Assembly: GCA_913056185.1 (NCBI GenBank)
Contig: CAJXLV010000014.1
Coordinates: 1 to 64,000, forward strand
DNA from: an uncultured Bacteroidota bacterium
GTDB lineage: Bacteria > Bacteroidota > Rhodothermia > Rhodothermales > Salinibacteraceae
Length of the DNA stretch: 64,000 nt
Direction: 5' to 3'
The position numbers were made by a program, and so were the translations under genes. Below, piece by piece: positions 17,640 through 25,242 of the stretch. Positions within the stretch are counted from its first letter, which is position 1. Each line of letters starts with the position of its first letter. The notes under the pieces are model-generated. The model was not told the DNA's origin. It did no database searches and saw nothing but the letters and a program-made list of their open reading frames with translations.

Positions 17640-18629
17640 CTATGCCAGGTCGTGCGCCACAAACAGTTCTCCGGCGCGCCCCAGGTCTACATTTCCGCCG
17701 CTCACCACGATGCCCACCCGGCGTCCCTGCCCCGGCACGGCGCCACTGAGTAGCGCCGCGAGGCCCAGTGCCCCGGTCGGCTCCACGATCATTTTCATCC
17801 GCTCCCACGCCACATGCATGGCGCGGACGAGCGCCGCGTCCGAGACAGTGACCATGTCGTCCACATGCTCCAACACGAGCGGAAATGTCACGTCGCCGAG
17901 GTACGGCGTGCGGGCCCCGTCGGCCACCGTATCGGGAGCCGTGACGGTTTGAAGCGTGCCCGAATGGAACGAGCGCGTGGCGTCGTCGCCCGCCTCCGGC
18001 TCTACGCCGATGACCCTGCACGTGGGGGCGTGGTGCCGGGCTGCCAGGGCGCAGCCGGAGAGCAGCCCGCCGCCCCCACAGCACACAAGCAGCACATCGA
18101 GATCGTCTACCTGTTGGAATAGCTCGTCGCCCACGGTGCCTTGTCCCGCCACCACGTCCGGGTGGTCGTAGGGCGGAACGAGTGTGAGGCCCCGCTCTTC
18201 GGCCAGGCGGTGCCCCAACGCCTCGCGCACGGTCTCCTCGGGGTCGTACGTCACCACCTCTGCACCGTAGCCCCGGGTTGCGCGGAGCTTCACCTGCGGG
18301 GCGTCCTCCGGCATCACAATCGTGGCGTCGACCCCCAGCAGGCGCCCGGCCAGCGCCACCGCCTGCGCGTGATTGCCCGAGGAGTACGTCACCACGCCTC
18401 GCGCCTGCGCCTCGGGCGAAAGCTGGGCCACCGCGTTGTACCCGCCCCGAATCTTGAAGGCGCCGGTGCGCTGAAAATTTTCGCACTTCAGGTGCACATC
18501 GGCATCGGTCCGGGCATTGATGGTGCGTGAGGTCATCACAGGCGTCCGGTGAACAATCCCGGCGAGGCGGTCGGCGGCGTCGGATACATCGCTGTACGTG
18601 ACGGCCGGGGCGGAGGGCGAAGAGGGCAC
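17640..18629 (-). CDS. Threonine/serine dehydratase family PLP enzyme
   Basis: A 329-residue fold-type II PLP enzyme. The Schiff-base lysine is K59 in ENFQRTGAFKIRGG; SSGNHAQAVA (about 83-92) binds the cofactor phosphate region and CCGGGGLLSG (about 183-192) is the glycine loop. It lacks the C-terminal ACT-like regulatory domain of biosynthetic IlvA, so it belongs with the short catabolic threonine dehydratases, serine racemases and threo-3-hydroxyaspartate dehydratases, which cannot be separated by eye. The reaction would be ammonia release from threonine or serine to give a 2-oxo acid. It is convergent with metE and divergent from the TIM-barrel gene at 18837. Confidence 0.9.
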   Translation of the reverse strand: MPSSPSAPAVTYSDVSDAADRLAGIVHRTPVMTSRTINARTDADVHLKCENFQRTGAFKIRGGYNAVAQLSPEAQARGVVTYSSGNHAQAVALAGRLLGVDATIVMPEDAPQVKLRATRGYGAEVVTYDPEETVREALGHRLAEERGLTLVPPYDHPDVVAGQGTVGDELFQQVDDLDVLLVCCGGGGLLSGCALAARHHAPTCRVIGVEPEAGDDATRSFHSGTLQTVTAPDTVADGARTPYLGDVTFPLVLEHVDDMVTVSDAALVRAMHVAWERMKMIVEPTGALGLAALLSGAVPGQGRRVGIVVSGGNVDLGRAGELFVAHDLA

Positions 18630-18836
18630 GGCAACAGGTTGAAAGAGGAACTAACTGCGGAAATGGCCAACGAGGGCACAGAACGGGACGTTTCCGCGCC
18701 TGCTCAGCAGACGTCAGCGGGGCGGCCGTGGCCCGGCGGGCCCACCGGTGTGCAACTGCGCCGGGGCCTGAGGAGGAACACCCCCTTCTGCGTCCGATAG
18801 GGGAGGCCCAGCCCCCCTGAAAAGCGCCCTTGCCCC

Positions 18837-19637
18837 ATGGTCCCCGTCTGGCTTACCGATACCGTAACGAGCGACCTCAACCGCGCGCTCCACTACACCC
18901 AGCTCTGGGGGCTGCACGGCATGGAGCTGCGCACTGTAGGCGGGCCAGACGACCGCATTCCGTTTGTGAATGAGAAGCAGATCCGCGAGCAGATGGAGGG
19001 GACGGAGCTTCTGCTGGCGAGCGTGGTGCCCAGCATGTTTGAAGGACCGGTGAGCGACCGCGCTGCCTGGATGAACGACCTGCTTCAATTTGAGGACACC
19101 CTCAAGCTGTGTCGGCGTGTTGGGTGTCCCCGCATCACCGTAAGTCCCTTCGCCGCTGAGCCGGGCGTTTCTCTTGCGCCCATCGCCGAAGCCCTGCAGC
19201 AGGCCGGGGAGAAGGCTGCAGAATACGACCTTCTCCTTGCCGTGCGCAACGGCCCCGAAACCGCGTGCCCCACCGGCCAGGCCCTGGCGGATCTGCTCTC
19301 GCGCGTGGACGCCCCCAATGTCCGCGCCGCGTGGAACCCCGTAGGCGCCCTGCGGGCGGGGGAAACCCCGAGCATAGGCCTCACTGCACTGGCAGGATTG
19401 GTCACGCTCGTCCGGTGCAGCGATGGGGAGGTACAGGACGGTCGCTGGGTCGACACCCCTCTCGGAGAAGGAGCGGTTGGGTGGACGGGACAACTGGAGC
19501 AGCTGGCCGCCCACGGCTTCCAGGGACCCATCAGCCTCGAGGTATACTTGGAGCCCCGCCCCAAGCATGGCCTGCGGAGTGCCACGACCCTGATCCGAAT
19601 GATTCGGGATGTCCGGGCCCGTGCCGCCCACCCGTAG
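18837..19637 (+). CDS. Sugar phosphate isomerase/epimerase-like TIM-barrel protein
   Basis: A 266-residue protein resembling the xylose-isomerase-like/AP-endonuclease-2 TIM-barrel family. Supporting segments are 'LWGLHGMELRT' near residue 23-33, a run of beta-alpha units, 'NPVGALRAGETP' near 172 and 'GFQGPISLEVYLEPRPKHG' near 228-246, whose Glu is a typical metal-binding position. Several usual metal ligands are not obvious, so it may be a divergent or non-catalytic member. The start at 18837 fits the TIM-barrel N-terminus. The gene is 82 bp upstream of gatC. The substrate is unknown. Confidence 0.7.
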   Translation: MVPVWLTDTVTSDLNRALHYTQLWGLHGMELRTVGGPDDRIPFVNEKQIREQMEGTELLLASVVPSMFEGPVSDRAAWMNDLLQFEDTLKLCRRVGCPRITVSPFAAEPGVSLAPIAEALQQAGEKAAEYDLLLAVRNGPETACPTGQALADLLSRVDAPNVRAAWNPVGALRAGETPSIGLTALAGLVTLVRCSDGEVQDGRWVDTPLGEGAVGWTGQLEQLAAHGFQGPISLEVYLEPRPKHGLRSATTLIRMIRDVRARAAHP

Positions 19638-19719
19638 GCCAGAACCTCCACGACCCCCAGCACATTGAAGGTATGATTCGCTTAAACGCTCGTCGATCGT
19701 TTCCCCACCTGCCTGCCCC

Positions 19720-20007
19720 ATGTCTGTGACCCGCGAGGACGTTCGCCATGTCGCCCAGCTGGCCCGCCTTCAATTCTCGGACGAGGAGGAGGCACAGATG
19801 GCGAATGAGCTGAGCCATATTCTCGACTACGTGGACAAGCTCGACGAACTCGACACCGCCGGCGTCCCCCCGATGTCACACGTCTTGGATGTGACCAATG
19901 TCTTTCGCGCCGACGAGGTGAAGGCGACCATCGACCGTGCCTCCGCCCTGGAACTTGCCCCCAACGCCGACAACGAATACTTTCGCGTGCCGAAGGTGGT
20001 CGACTGA
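19720..20007 (+). CDS. gatC: Asp-tRNA(Asn)/Glu-tRNA(Gln) amidotransferase subunit C
   Basis: A 95-residue GatC, the small subunit that stabilises the GatA-GatB interface of the amidotransferase converting Glu-tRNA(Gln) or Asp-tRNA(Asn) to the amidated form. Typical features are 'DVRHVAQLARLQFSDEE' at residues 7-23, 'LSHILDYVDKLDELDT' at 31-46, the 'GVPPMSHV' turn and a C-terminal 'NADNEYFRVPKVVD'. Length matches the family. gatA and gatB are not in this window, so the complex is encoded at separate loci, as is common. The next gene is a MarR regulator 157 bp downstream. Confidence 0.95.
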   Translation: MSVTREDVRHVAQLARLQFSDEEEAQMANELSHILDYVDKLDELDTAGVPPMSHVLDVTNVFRADEVKATIDRASALELAPNADNEYFRVPKVVD

Positions 20008-20123
20008 GGTTGTTGACGAAAGGCACCGTGGTACCCGATGGGGAAACGCACCACTGCGGAGCGCCCCGCGTGAGAATGCTGTAACGCTGCCCCACGTGTG
20101 GATCTCCGTCGGGCCAGTTGTGT

Positions 20124-20131
20124 GTTGTAAC
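20124..20131 (+). promoter_or_regulatory. Possible operator half-site upstream of the MarR gene
   Basis: GTTGTAAC lies 33 bp before the MarR start and resembles the GTTGCAAC palindrome found before the next gene (20663). A MarR protein often represses its own promoter, so this could be its binding site. Support is only the similarity and the location. Confidence 0.25.
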
Positions 20132-20164
20132 ATCGGAAATCGGACGCGAACGTTCCCTCCGTGA

Positions 20165-20650
20165 GTGACAGTGAGCCATTTGTTGCGGGATCACATTCAA
20201 CAGACTGCGCCCTTTGAGGGGCCTGCGCAAGAGGCCATGCTGAACCTCTTCGTTGCGTCGGCACACGTACGGCGGCGGGTAGAGCAGGCCTGTCACGAAC
20301 ACGGCCTGCAGTTCAATCACCACAACGTGCTCCGGATTTTGCGCGGTGTGCATCCGGAGGGACACCCGCGGTGTGACATCATAGAGCGCATGCTCGATCC
20401 TTCACCGGACGTCACGCGCCTGATCGATAAACTCGTGGACCGGAACCTGGTCCGGCGTTCCCGAAGCCCGGAAGACCGACGCGTCACCCTGCACACAATC
20501 ACCGAGGAGGGACTCGCCCTTCTCCAGGACCTCGACCCAAAAATTCGAGCCGTGCAGCAGTGGTTCGATGAACGAGTGTCCGACCGTGACCTTCAGCACC
20601 TGTCCCGCATCTGTGAGGGCATCTACGCCGACTACGACCTCACGCGCTGA
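20165..20650 (+). CDS. MarR family winged-helix transcriptional regulator
   Basis: A 161-residue DNA-binding regulator. Residues about 50-110 form the winged helix-turn-helix: 'HNVLRILRGVHPEGHPRCDIIERM' (recognition region, quoted in part) then 'VTRLIDKLVDRNLVRRSRSPEDRRV', where the D-R-R wing and 'LV.R.L' pattern are the MarR signature. Flanking helices would form the dimer interface. The start is a GTG at 20165. MarR proteins usually sense small phenolic, oxidative or lipophilic signals and repress neighbouring genes. The SnoaL-like gene 136 bp downstream, with a palindromic site before it, is the likely local target. The ligand is unknown. Confidence 0.88.
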   Translation: MTVSHLLRDHIQQTAPFEGPAQEAMLNLFVASAHVRRRVEQACHEHGLQFNHHNVLRILRGVHPEGHPRCDIIERMLDPSPDVTRLIDKLVDRNLVRRSRSPEDRRVTLHTITEEGLALLQDLDPKIRAVQQWFDERVSDRDLQHLSRICEGIYADYDLTR

Positions 20651-20662
20651 CTTGACTTGTCT

Positions 20663-20685
20663 GTTGCAACGTGCATTGTTGCGAC
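20663..20685 (+). promoter_or_regulatory. Paired GTTGCAAC/GTTGCGAC motif
   Basis: A perfect 8-bp palindrome GTTGCAAC (20663-20670) is followed seven bases later by the near copy GTTGCGAC (20678-20685), about 100 bp before the SnoaL-like start and just after the marR stop. The 15-bp centre-to-centre spacing is compatible with two dimers on nearby helix faces. It is inferred to be a MarR-family operator. Confidence 0.35.
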
Positions 20686-20786
20686 GAAAATCCTCTGTCC
20701 ACAAGGAGTTCCAGTGGGCAGAGACGCCCCTCCGCTTCGCGGGGGCCTTTCAGTTTACACATCTTCATCCACAACCCCTACACGCC

Positions 20787-21146
20787 ATGAGCGACCTGAA
20801 TGCACGCGATCAAGAGCTGAACGACATGATTCTGCAGGGAGAGATCCTTGAGGCCTTCGACAAGTTCTACGCCGACGACGTGGTGATGGAAGAGGAGGAC
20901 AAGCGCCGGGAAGGCAAAGCGGCCAACCGAGAGTACGAAGAGCAGTTTGTGGGCGCGCTGGAGGAGTTTCACTCCGCGGAAATTAAGGCCCGGGGCATCG
21001 ACGAGGACAACAACGTGACGTTCTCCGAGTGGGAAAACCACATGACGCTTGAGGGAGTGGGCCGCGTCGAGCAGAAGCAGGTGGCCGTGCGCACCTGGAA
21101 CGACGAGGGACAGATCACCCACGAGAAGTTTTACAAGATTGGGTAG
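20787..21146 (+). CDS. SnoaL-like/NTF2-fold small protein
   Basis: A 119-residue acidic protein of NTF2-like (SnoaL polyketide cyclase-like) pattern. The helical N-terminus 'QGEILEAFDKFYADDVVMEEED' (quoted in part, residues about 17-38) leads into an alpha+beta cone ending 'AVRTWNDEGQITHEKFYKIG', the common end of this fold. Members range from isomerases and cyclases to binding proteins; no catalytic residues can be assigned. It follows the MarR gene on the same strand and is closed by a strong terminator, so it probably forms a two-gene unit responding to that regulator. The ATG at 20787 fits; the frame is open further upstream without conserved sequence. Confidence 0.8.
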   Translation: MSDLNARDQELNDMILQGEILEAFDKFYADDVVMEEEDKRREGKAANREYEEQFVGALEEFHSAEIKARGIDEDNNVTFSEWENHMTLEGVGRVEQKQVAVRTWNDEGQITHEKFYKIG

Positions 21147-21253
21147 GAGGAAGCGCACGCGTCTTCGCAGTTCTGTGAAGGCCTGCTGCCCGTGAACGTA
21201 CGTGGGCCATTCCCGGCGGCGGAGAGCCCTGCCGCTTGGGGGCGCCCGCCACA

Positions 21254-21288
21254 AAAAGCCCCGAGGTCGTTTTGGCCTCGGGGCTTTT
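21254..21288. terminator. Strong bidirectional intrinsic terminator
   Basis: AAAAGCCCCGAGG and CCTCGGGGCTTTT form a perfect 13-bp stem with a 9-nt loop. The A-tract and T-tract flanks make it work on both strands. It lies between the SnoaL-like gene and the convergent galT, and should end both transcripts. Confidence 0.9.
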
Positions 21289-21367
21289 CTCATTCAGGAC
21301 GTTTTGGGCTGCTTAGGCTCCCGGCAGTGCCGTGGAAGTGAGGCGCCGGTGGGCGAGAAGGCCTCGG

Positions 21368-22441
21368 CTACGCGTCGTTTCGGAGGACGGCAGCGTCGCG
21401 CTCAGGAATGGAGGGGTTGATGCGCTCGCCCGTGGCCTGTTCGTAGCCGGCCAAGATGGTAGTGCGGGGCCGGATCCGAAGGCTCCAGTGCAGATGGGGC
21501 GAATTGGGGTCGTAGTCGAGAGCCGTGCGAACGAACAGATTATAGTCGGGATTGTCGAGCCGGGTGCGCAGACGCCCCAGAACGCTGCGGAGCGTCTCGG
21601 CGAGGGCCCGGCGCCGCGGGGGCGTCAGGCGGCCAAACTCGGGGGTGTGCTCGCGGGGAACGATCCACAATTCGTAGGGCACCTTGGCGGCAAATGGGAC
21701 GAAGGCGACGAAGTGGTCGTTCGTGCGCACGAGTCGCGCCTCGGCGTCCAGTTCCGCCTCCACCATGGCGCAGTAGGGACACCGCCCGAGCTCGTTGTAG
21801 CGCGCCTTGGCGGCCTGCTCCTCCTGCTGAATCAGCGGTGGGGGAACGTCGGGCGCGATGAGCTGGCTGTGGGGATGGGCGATGGAGGCCCCGGCGCTGG
21901 CACCGTGGTTGCGGAAGAGAAACGGAAAGAGGCCGCTGTCGTCCTGGCGAACGGCGCGGTACCGTTCCAGATAGGTGCGGAGCACCGCATCCACCTGCAC
22001 CACCGGCATTGTGGCCAGGGGTTGGTGGTGGTACGGGGTTTCGATGAGAACCTCCTGCGTCCCGCGGCTGGCCCGCGACTGGTACAGCCCACCCGCGCTG
22101 GCAGACGAGGAGGGCGGTGGGCAGTCGGGCGCCAGGGCCGGGTACTTGTTTGGCACCACGCGTGTGCGCCAGGCCCCGGGTGCTGCATCCGCATCCGTCC
22201 ACTCCCAGCGGATGGAGGGCAGCATGTCTTCGTGGCCGGGACAGAACGGGCAGCCCTCTACGGGGCCTTCCGGGGCGTCTTGTACGGCGTCTGCCGCGGT
22301 GTCTGCCGCGGCGTCCACAGGCGCCTCTGTGTCACGGGTGGACGTCGTACGCTGAGGGCGCCCGCTCCGGGACGGCGCAAACGTGACCCACTGGTTTGTG
22401 AGACGGTCCCGGCGTGTCTCGGGGGAGGAACGGGCAGTCAT
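21368..22441 (-). CDS. galT: Galactose-1-phosphate uridylyltransferase
   Basis: A 357-residue HIT-superfamily transferase of the Leloir pathway, exchanging UMP between UDP-glucose and galactose-1-phosphate. The zinc-site CPFC is at residues 64-67 and the catalytic HPHSQ at 189-193 (H191 is expected to carry the UMP). A later 'HLHWSLRIRPR' stretch near the end matches the family. The ATG at 22441 gives the usual 'RLTNQWVTFAPSR' start. Odd feature: an Ala/Asp/Pro-rich insertion at about residues 39-62 between the N-terminus and the CPFC motif, probably a disordered halophilic loop. No galK or galE is adjacent. It could also act as an ADP-sugar or related nucleotidyltransferase. Confidence 0.92.
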   Translation of the reverse strand: MTARSSPETRRDRLTNQWVTFAPSRSGRPQRTTSTRDTEAPVDAAADTAADAVQDAPEGPVEGCPFCPGHEDMLPSIRWEWTDADAAPGAWRTRVVPNKYPALAPDCPPPSSSASAGGLYQSRASRGTQEVLIETPYHHQPLATMPVVQVDAVLRTYLERYRAVRQDDSGLFPFLFRNHGASAGASIAHPHSQLIAPDVPPPLIQQEEQAAKARYNELGRCPYCAMVEAELDAEARLVRTNDHFVAFVPFAAKVPYELWIVPREHTPEFGRLTPPRRRALAETLRSVLGRLRTRLDNPDYNLFVRTALDYDPNSPHLHWSLRIRPRTTILAGYEQATGERINPSIPERDAAVLRNDA

Positions 22442-22778
22442 ACAACGGGGAGAGGGATGGGAGAGAGACGGAAGTCCGAAACAAAGCAACGCGCTTGCGT
22501 TCCGTCTTTTCCGCATCGCGCCTGGAGCGCATCGCGTTTCGATTAATCGAGACCTACAGGCAGGCGGAGAGCGATCGTCTCCAGCGGGCGGAACGCGACC
22601 GCGTTTGCGCACATGGGCAACACCTCCTATATTCCAACGGCGCTGTACAAAAACTCCTCACACTGCGGGGGTTTTATCCGTAGCACGGGCAACAAGGGAA
22701 ACGTTGCGGGATCACAGCGCACACACGCAATCGAACACCTTCACTGGCTGCTCTCTGTCGTGCCACCACGTAGGATTT
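22442..22778. promoter_or_regulatory. 337-bp divergent upstream region of galT and the AGCS symporter
   Basis: No gene seen. It contains one weak hairpin (22650-22657 pairing with 22668-22675; AAAAC-TCC with GGGGGTTTT, one G-U pair, 10-nt loop) roughly 100 bp before the symporter start. The hairpin ends in TTTT and could act as a leader attenuator. No known riboswitch was recognised. Confidence 0.3.
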
Positions 22779-24530
22779 ATGGAAGACGTCGTTCAGTTTC
22801 TTAACGATCTGGTTTGGACCTACGGCATTCCCCTGGGGGGAGGCCAATACATTCCGTGGGTGGTGCTGCTCTTGCTTGGGGCCGGCATCTACTTTACGGT
22901 GCGCCTGTCGTTCGTCCAAATTCGGCAGTTTGCGCACGGCGTGGCGGTCACGTCGGGCACGTACGACGACCCCGACGACCCGGGCGACGTATCGCACTTT
23001 CAGGCGCTCACGACAGCCCTATCCGCCACGCTCGGCATCGGAAACATTGCGGGAGCGGCCCTGGCAATCCACATCGGCGGGCCCGGCGCGCTCTTTTGGA
23101 TGTGGGTGACGGGCATTCTGGGCATGGCCACCAAGTACAGCGAGGTCACCCTCGCACAGTTCTACCGCAACGTGGACGAGCCCACCGAGGAGGAGCGCGG
23201 CACATGGCAGCAGACGTGGAAGGGCACCGTGGCGGGCGGGCCCATGTTCTACATCGAGAAGGGGCTGGGGGACAATTGGAAGCCGCTGGCCATTTTCTTC
23301 GCCGTCATGCTGATGATCACGTCGTTCCTAACCGGAAACGCCGTGCAGGCCAACACCGTGGCCGACGTCATGAACGCCGAGTTCGGCATCGCCGTCTGGC
23401 TCTCCGGGGCGGTGCTGGCGGCCATCATTGCCCTGGTGATTCTTGGGGGGGTAACCGCCATCGGGCGCGTGACGGGGGTGCTCGTGCCCGTCATGGCGGC
23501 ACTCTACGTGATCGGGGCCCTGTTCGTGCTGGCATTCAACTACACCGAGATCCTGCCCACGCTCGGCAGCGTCTTTACCAACGCCTTCAACCCGTCGGCC
23601 GGGGTGGCGGGCACAGGCGCAGGGGCCTTCTTACTGACCTTCCAGTACGGCGTACAGCGCGGGCTCTTCTCCAACGAGGCCGGCATGGGCTCGGCGCCCA
23701 TCGCGCACTCCGCGGCCAAGACCAACGAGCCGGCGTCCGAGGGCGTGGTGGCGCTCCTGGAGCCGTTCATCGACACCATCACCGTCGTCACCCTCACGTG
23801 CCTGGCCATCCTGGTGAGCGGCGCCTGGGGGAATCCCATTCCGACTGCGTTCGATCTTGATTCGGGGAGTGTGGAGTACCGCGTGCAGGGAGAGGGCGGC
23901 ATCTTTCCCGATGCGGAGGTGCCGGAGGAACTGCGCATCGAGGACGGAGAGCAGCAGGCGGAGGCCGGGGACCCGCAGTTTGCGTGGCGCCAGGCCGTGG
24001 TCGGAAGCCGCTTTTACACCGGGTGCGCAGGAGAGTGTGAGGAGGACAGCGATCTGCAGCAGCCCTTTACAGGGACGCTGTACCCGCAAGAGGGAATGGC
24101 AGTGTCCGATGACGGGACTGAGTACGAGGTCCTCTACGGGCAGGGCGTGCGCAGCGGGGCGCCCCTCACGCGGCTCGCCTTTGAGCGCGGCCTCTCGCCG
24201 TTGGGCGACTGGGGCGGCTACATTGTGATTCTGAGCGTTCTGCTCTTTGCCATCTCCACCTCCATCTCGTGGAGCTACTACGGCGACCGGTGCGCCTACT
24301 ACCTGTTTGGGGACCGGGCCATCTTGCCCTACAAGGTGGTGTTCGTGCTCATGAACTTTACAGGCGCCGTTACGGCGCTCACCACCATCTGGACCATCGG
24401 GGACATTGCGCTGGGGATTGTGATTGTGCCCAATCTGATTGGGGTCATTCTGCTTACGGACAAGATCAAGGACGTGACCGATGACTACCTGACGCGCAAG
24501 CCTTGGCTGAGTGTGTCCCAGGATGAGTAG
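22779..24530 (+). CDS. Alanine/glycine:cation symporter (AGCS family)
   Basis: A 583-residue secondary transporter driven by Na+ (or H+), importing alanine or glycine. The N-terminus carries 'GIYFTVRLSFVQIRQF' near residue 40 and 'TALSATLGIGNIAGAALAI' near 80, which are AGCS hallmarks; 'QYGVQRGLFSNEAGMGSAPIAHS' (partial) near 290 is the other. About 11 membrane segments are visible. Odd feature: an acidic, hydrophilic insert of about 120 residues (roughly 350-470), with a CAGEC pair, splits the last part of the membrane domain. This makes the protein longer than typical members (about 450-500). The start at 22779 begins the conserved N-terminus. upp follows 63 bp downstream. Confidence 0.9.
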   Translation: MEDVVQFLNDLVWTYGIPLGGGQYIPWVVLLLLGAGIYFTVRLSFVQIRQFAHGVAVTSGTYDDPDDPGDVSHFQALTTALSATLGIGNIAGAALAIHIGGPGALFWMWVTGILGMATKYSEVTLAQFYRNVDEPTEEERGTWQQTWKGTVAGGPMFYIEKGLGDNWKPLAIFFAVMLMITSFLTGNAVQANTVADVMNAEFGIAVWLSGAVLAAIIALVILGGVTAIGRVTGVLVPVMAALYVIGALFVLAFNYTEILPTLGSVFTNAFNPSAGVAGTGAGAFLLTFQYGVQRGLFSNEAGMGSAPIAHSAAKTNEPASEGVVALLEPFIDTITVVTLTCLAILVSGAWGNPIPTAFDLDSGSVEYRVQGEGGIFPDAEVPEELRIEDGEQQAEAGDPQFAWRQAVVGSRFYTGCAGECEEDSDLQQPFTGTLYPQEGMAVSDDGTEYEVLYGQGVRSGAPLTRLAFERGLSPLGDWGGYIVILSVLLFAISTSISWSYYGDRCAYYLFGDRAILPYKVVFVLMNFTGAVTALTTIWTIGDIALGIVIVPNLIGVILLTDKIKDVTDDYLTRKPWLSVSQDE

Positions 24531-24593
24531 TGCCGGTGCGCCCCCCCGCCGCACGTGTTGTCCTGCTCTGCCGCACTGATGCATGGAGCTGCT

Positions 24594-25223
24594 ATGGATA
24601 CCTTGACTGTTGTGGACCACCCGTTGCTGAAGCGCGACCTGACGGTGCTGCGTCGCGACGAGACGCCGCACGGCCAGTTCCGAAAGACCGTCTCCGACGC
24701 CGCGGCCATCCTCGCCTACGAGGCGATGCGCGACATCGACCTGCGAGAGACGGACATCGAGACCCCGCTGGAGCCGACCACGGGCTACGAGATTGAGGAG
24801 GATGTGATGGTGGTGCCCATCATGCGGGCGGGGCTGGGGATGGTGGACGGATTTGTGCGGTATGTGCCGGAGGCGCGGGTGGGCCACCTCGGGATGCAGC
24901 GCGACGAGGAGACGTACAGTCCCGTGGACTACTACAGCAACATTCCCGCGGGCATCGAGTCGGCGCATGTGTTCGTGGTGGATCCGATGCTGGCGACGGG
25001 GGGCAGCGCCAGCTTTGCCATCAGTCACTTGAAGGCGCACGGGGGCAAGAACGTTACCTTCGCGTGCCTGGTGGCGGCTCCGGAGGGGGTCACGGCCTTG
25101 CGCGAGGAGCATCCGGACGTGCCGGTGGTGACGGCAGTGCTGGACCGTGAGCTCGACGAGAACGCGTTCATCCGCCCGGGCCTGGGCGATGCGGGGGACC
25201 GCATCTTTGGAACGAGATCCTGA
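24594..25223 (+). CDS. upp: Uracil phosphoribosyltransferase
   Basis: A 209-residue salvage enzyme making UMP from uracil and PRPP. The PRPP loop VVDPMLATGGSA is at residues 128-139. 'VPIMRAGLGM' at 74-83, and the C-terminal 'DRELDENAFIRPGLGDAGDR', which binds uracil, are the family signatures. Length is normal. The ATG at 24594 matches the family N-terminus. It lies between two transporters, 19 bp before the NhaC-type antiporter, so the two may share a transcript. Confidence 0.96.
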   Translation: MDTLTVVDHPLLKRDLTVLRRDETPHGQFRKTVSDAAAILAYEAMRDIDLRETDIETPLEPTTGYEIEEDVMVVPIMRAGLGMVDGFVRYVPEARVGHLGMQRDEETYSPVDYYSNIPAGIESAHVFVVDPMLATGGSASFAISHLKAHGGKNVTFACLVAAPEGVTALREEHPDVPVVTAVLDRELDENAFIRPGLGDAGDRIFGTRS

Positions 25224-25242
25224 TTGAGGACGATGCCGTCCG

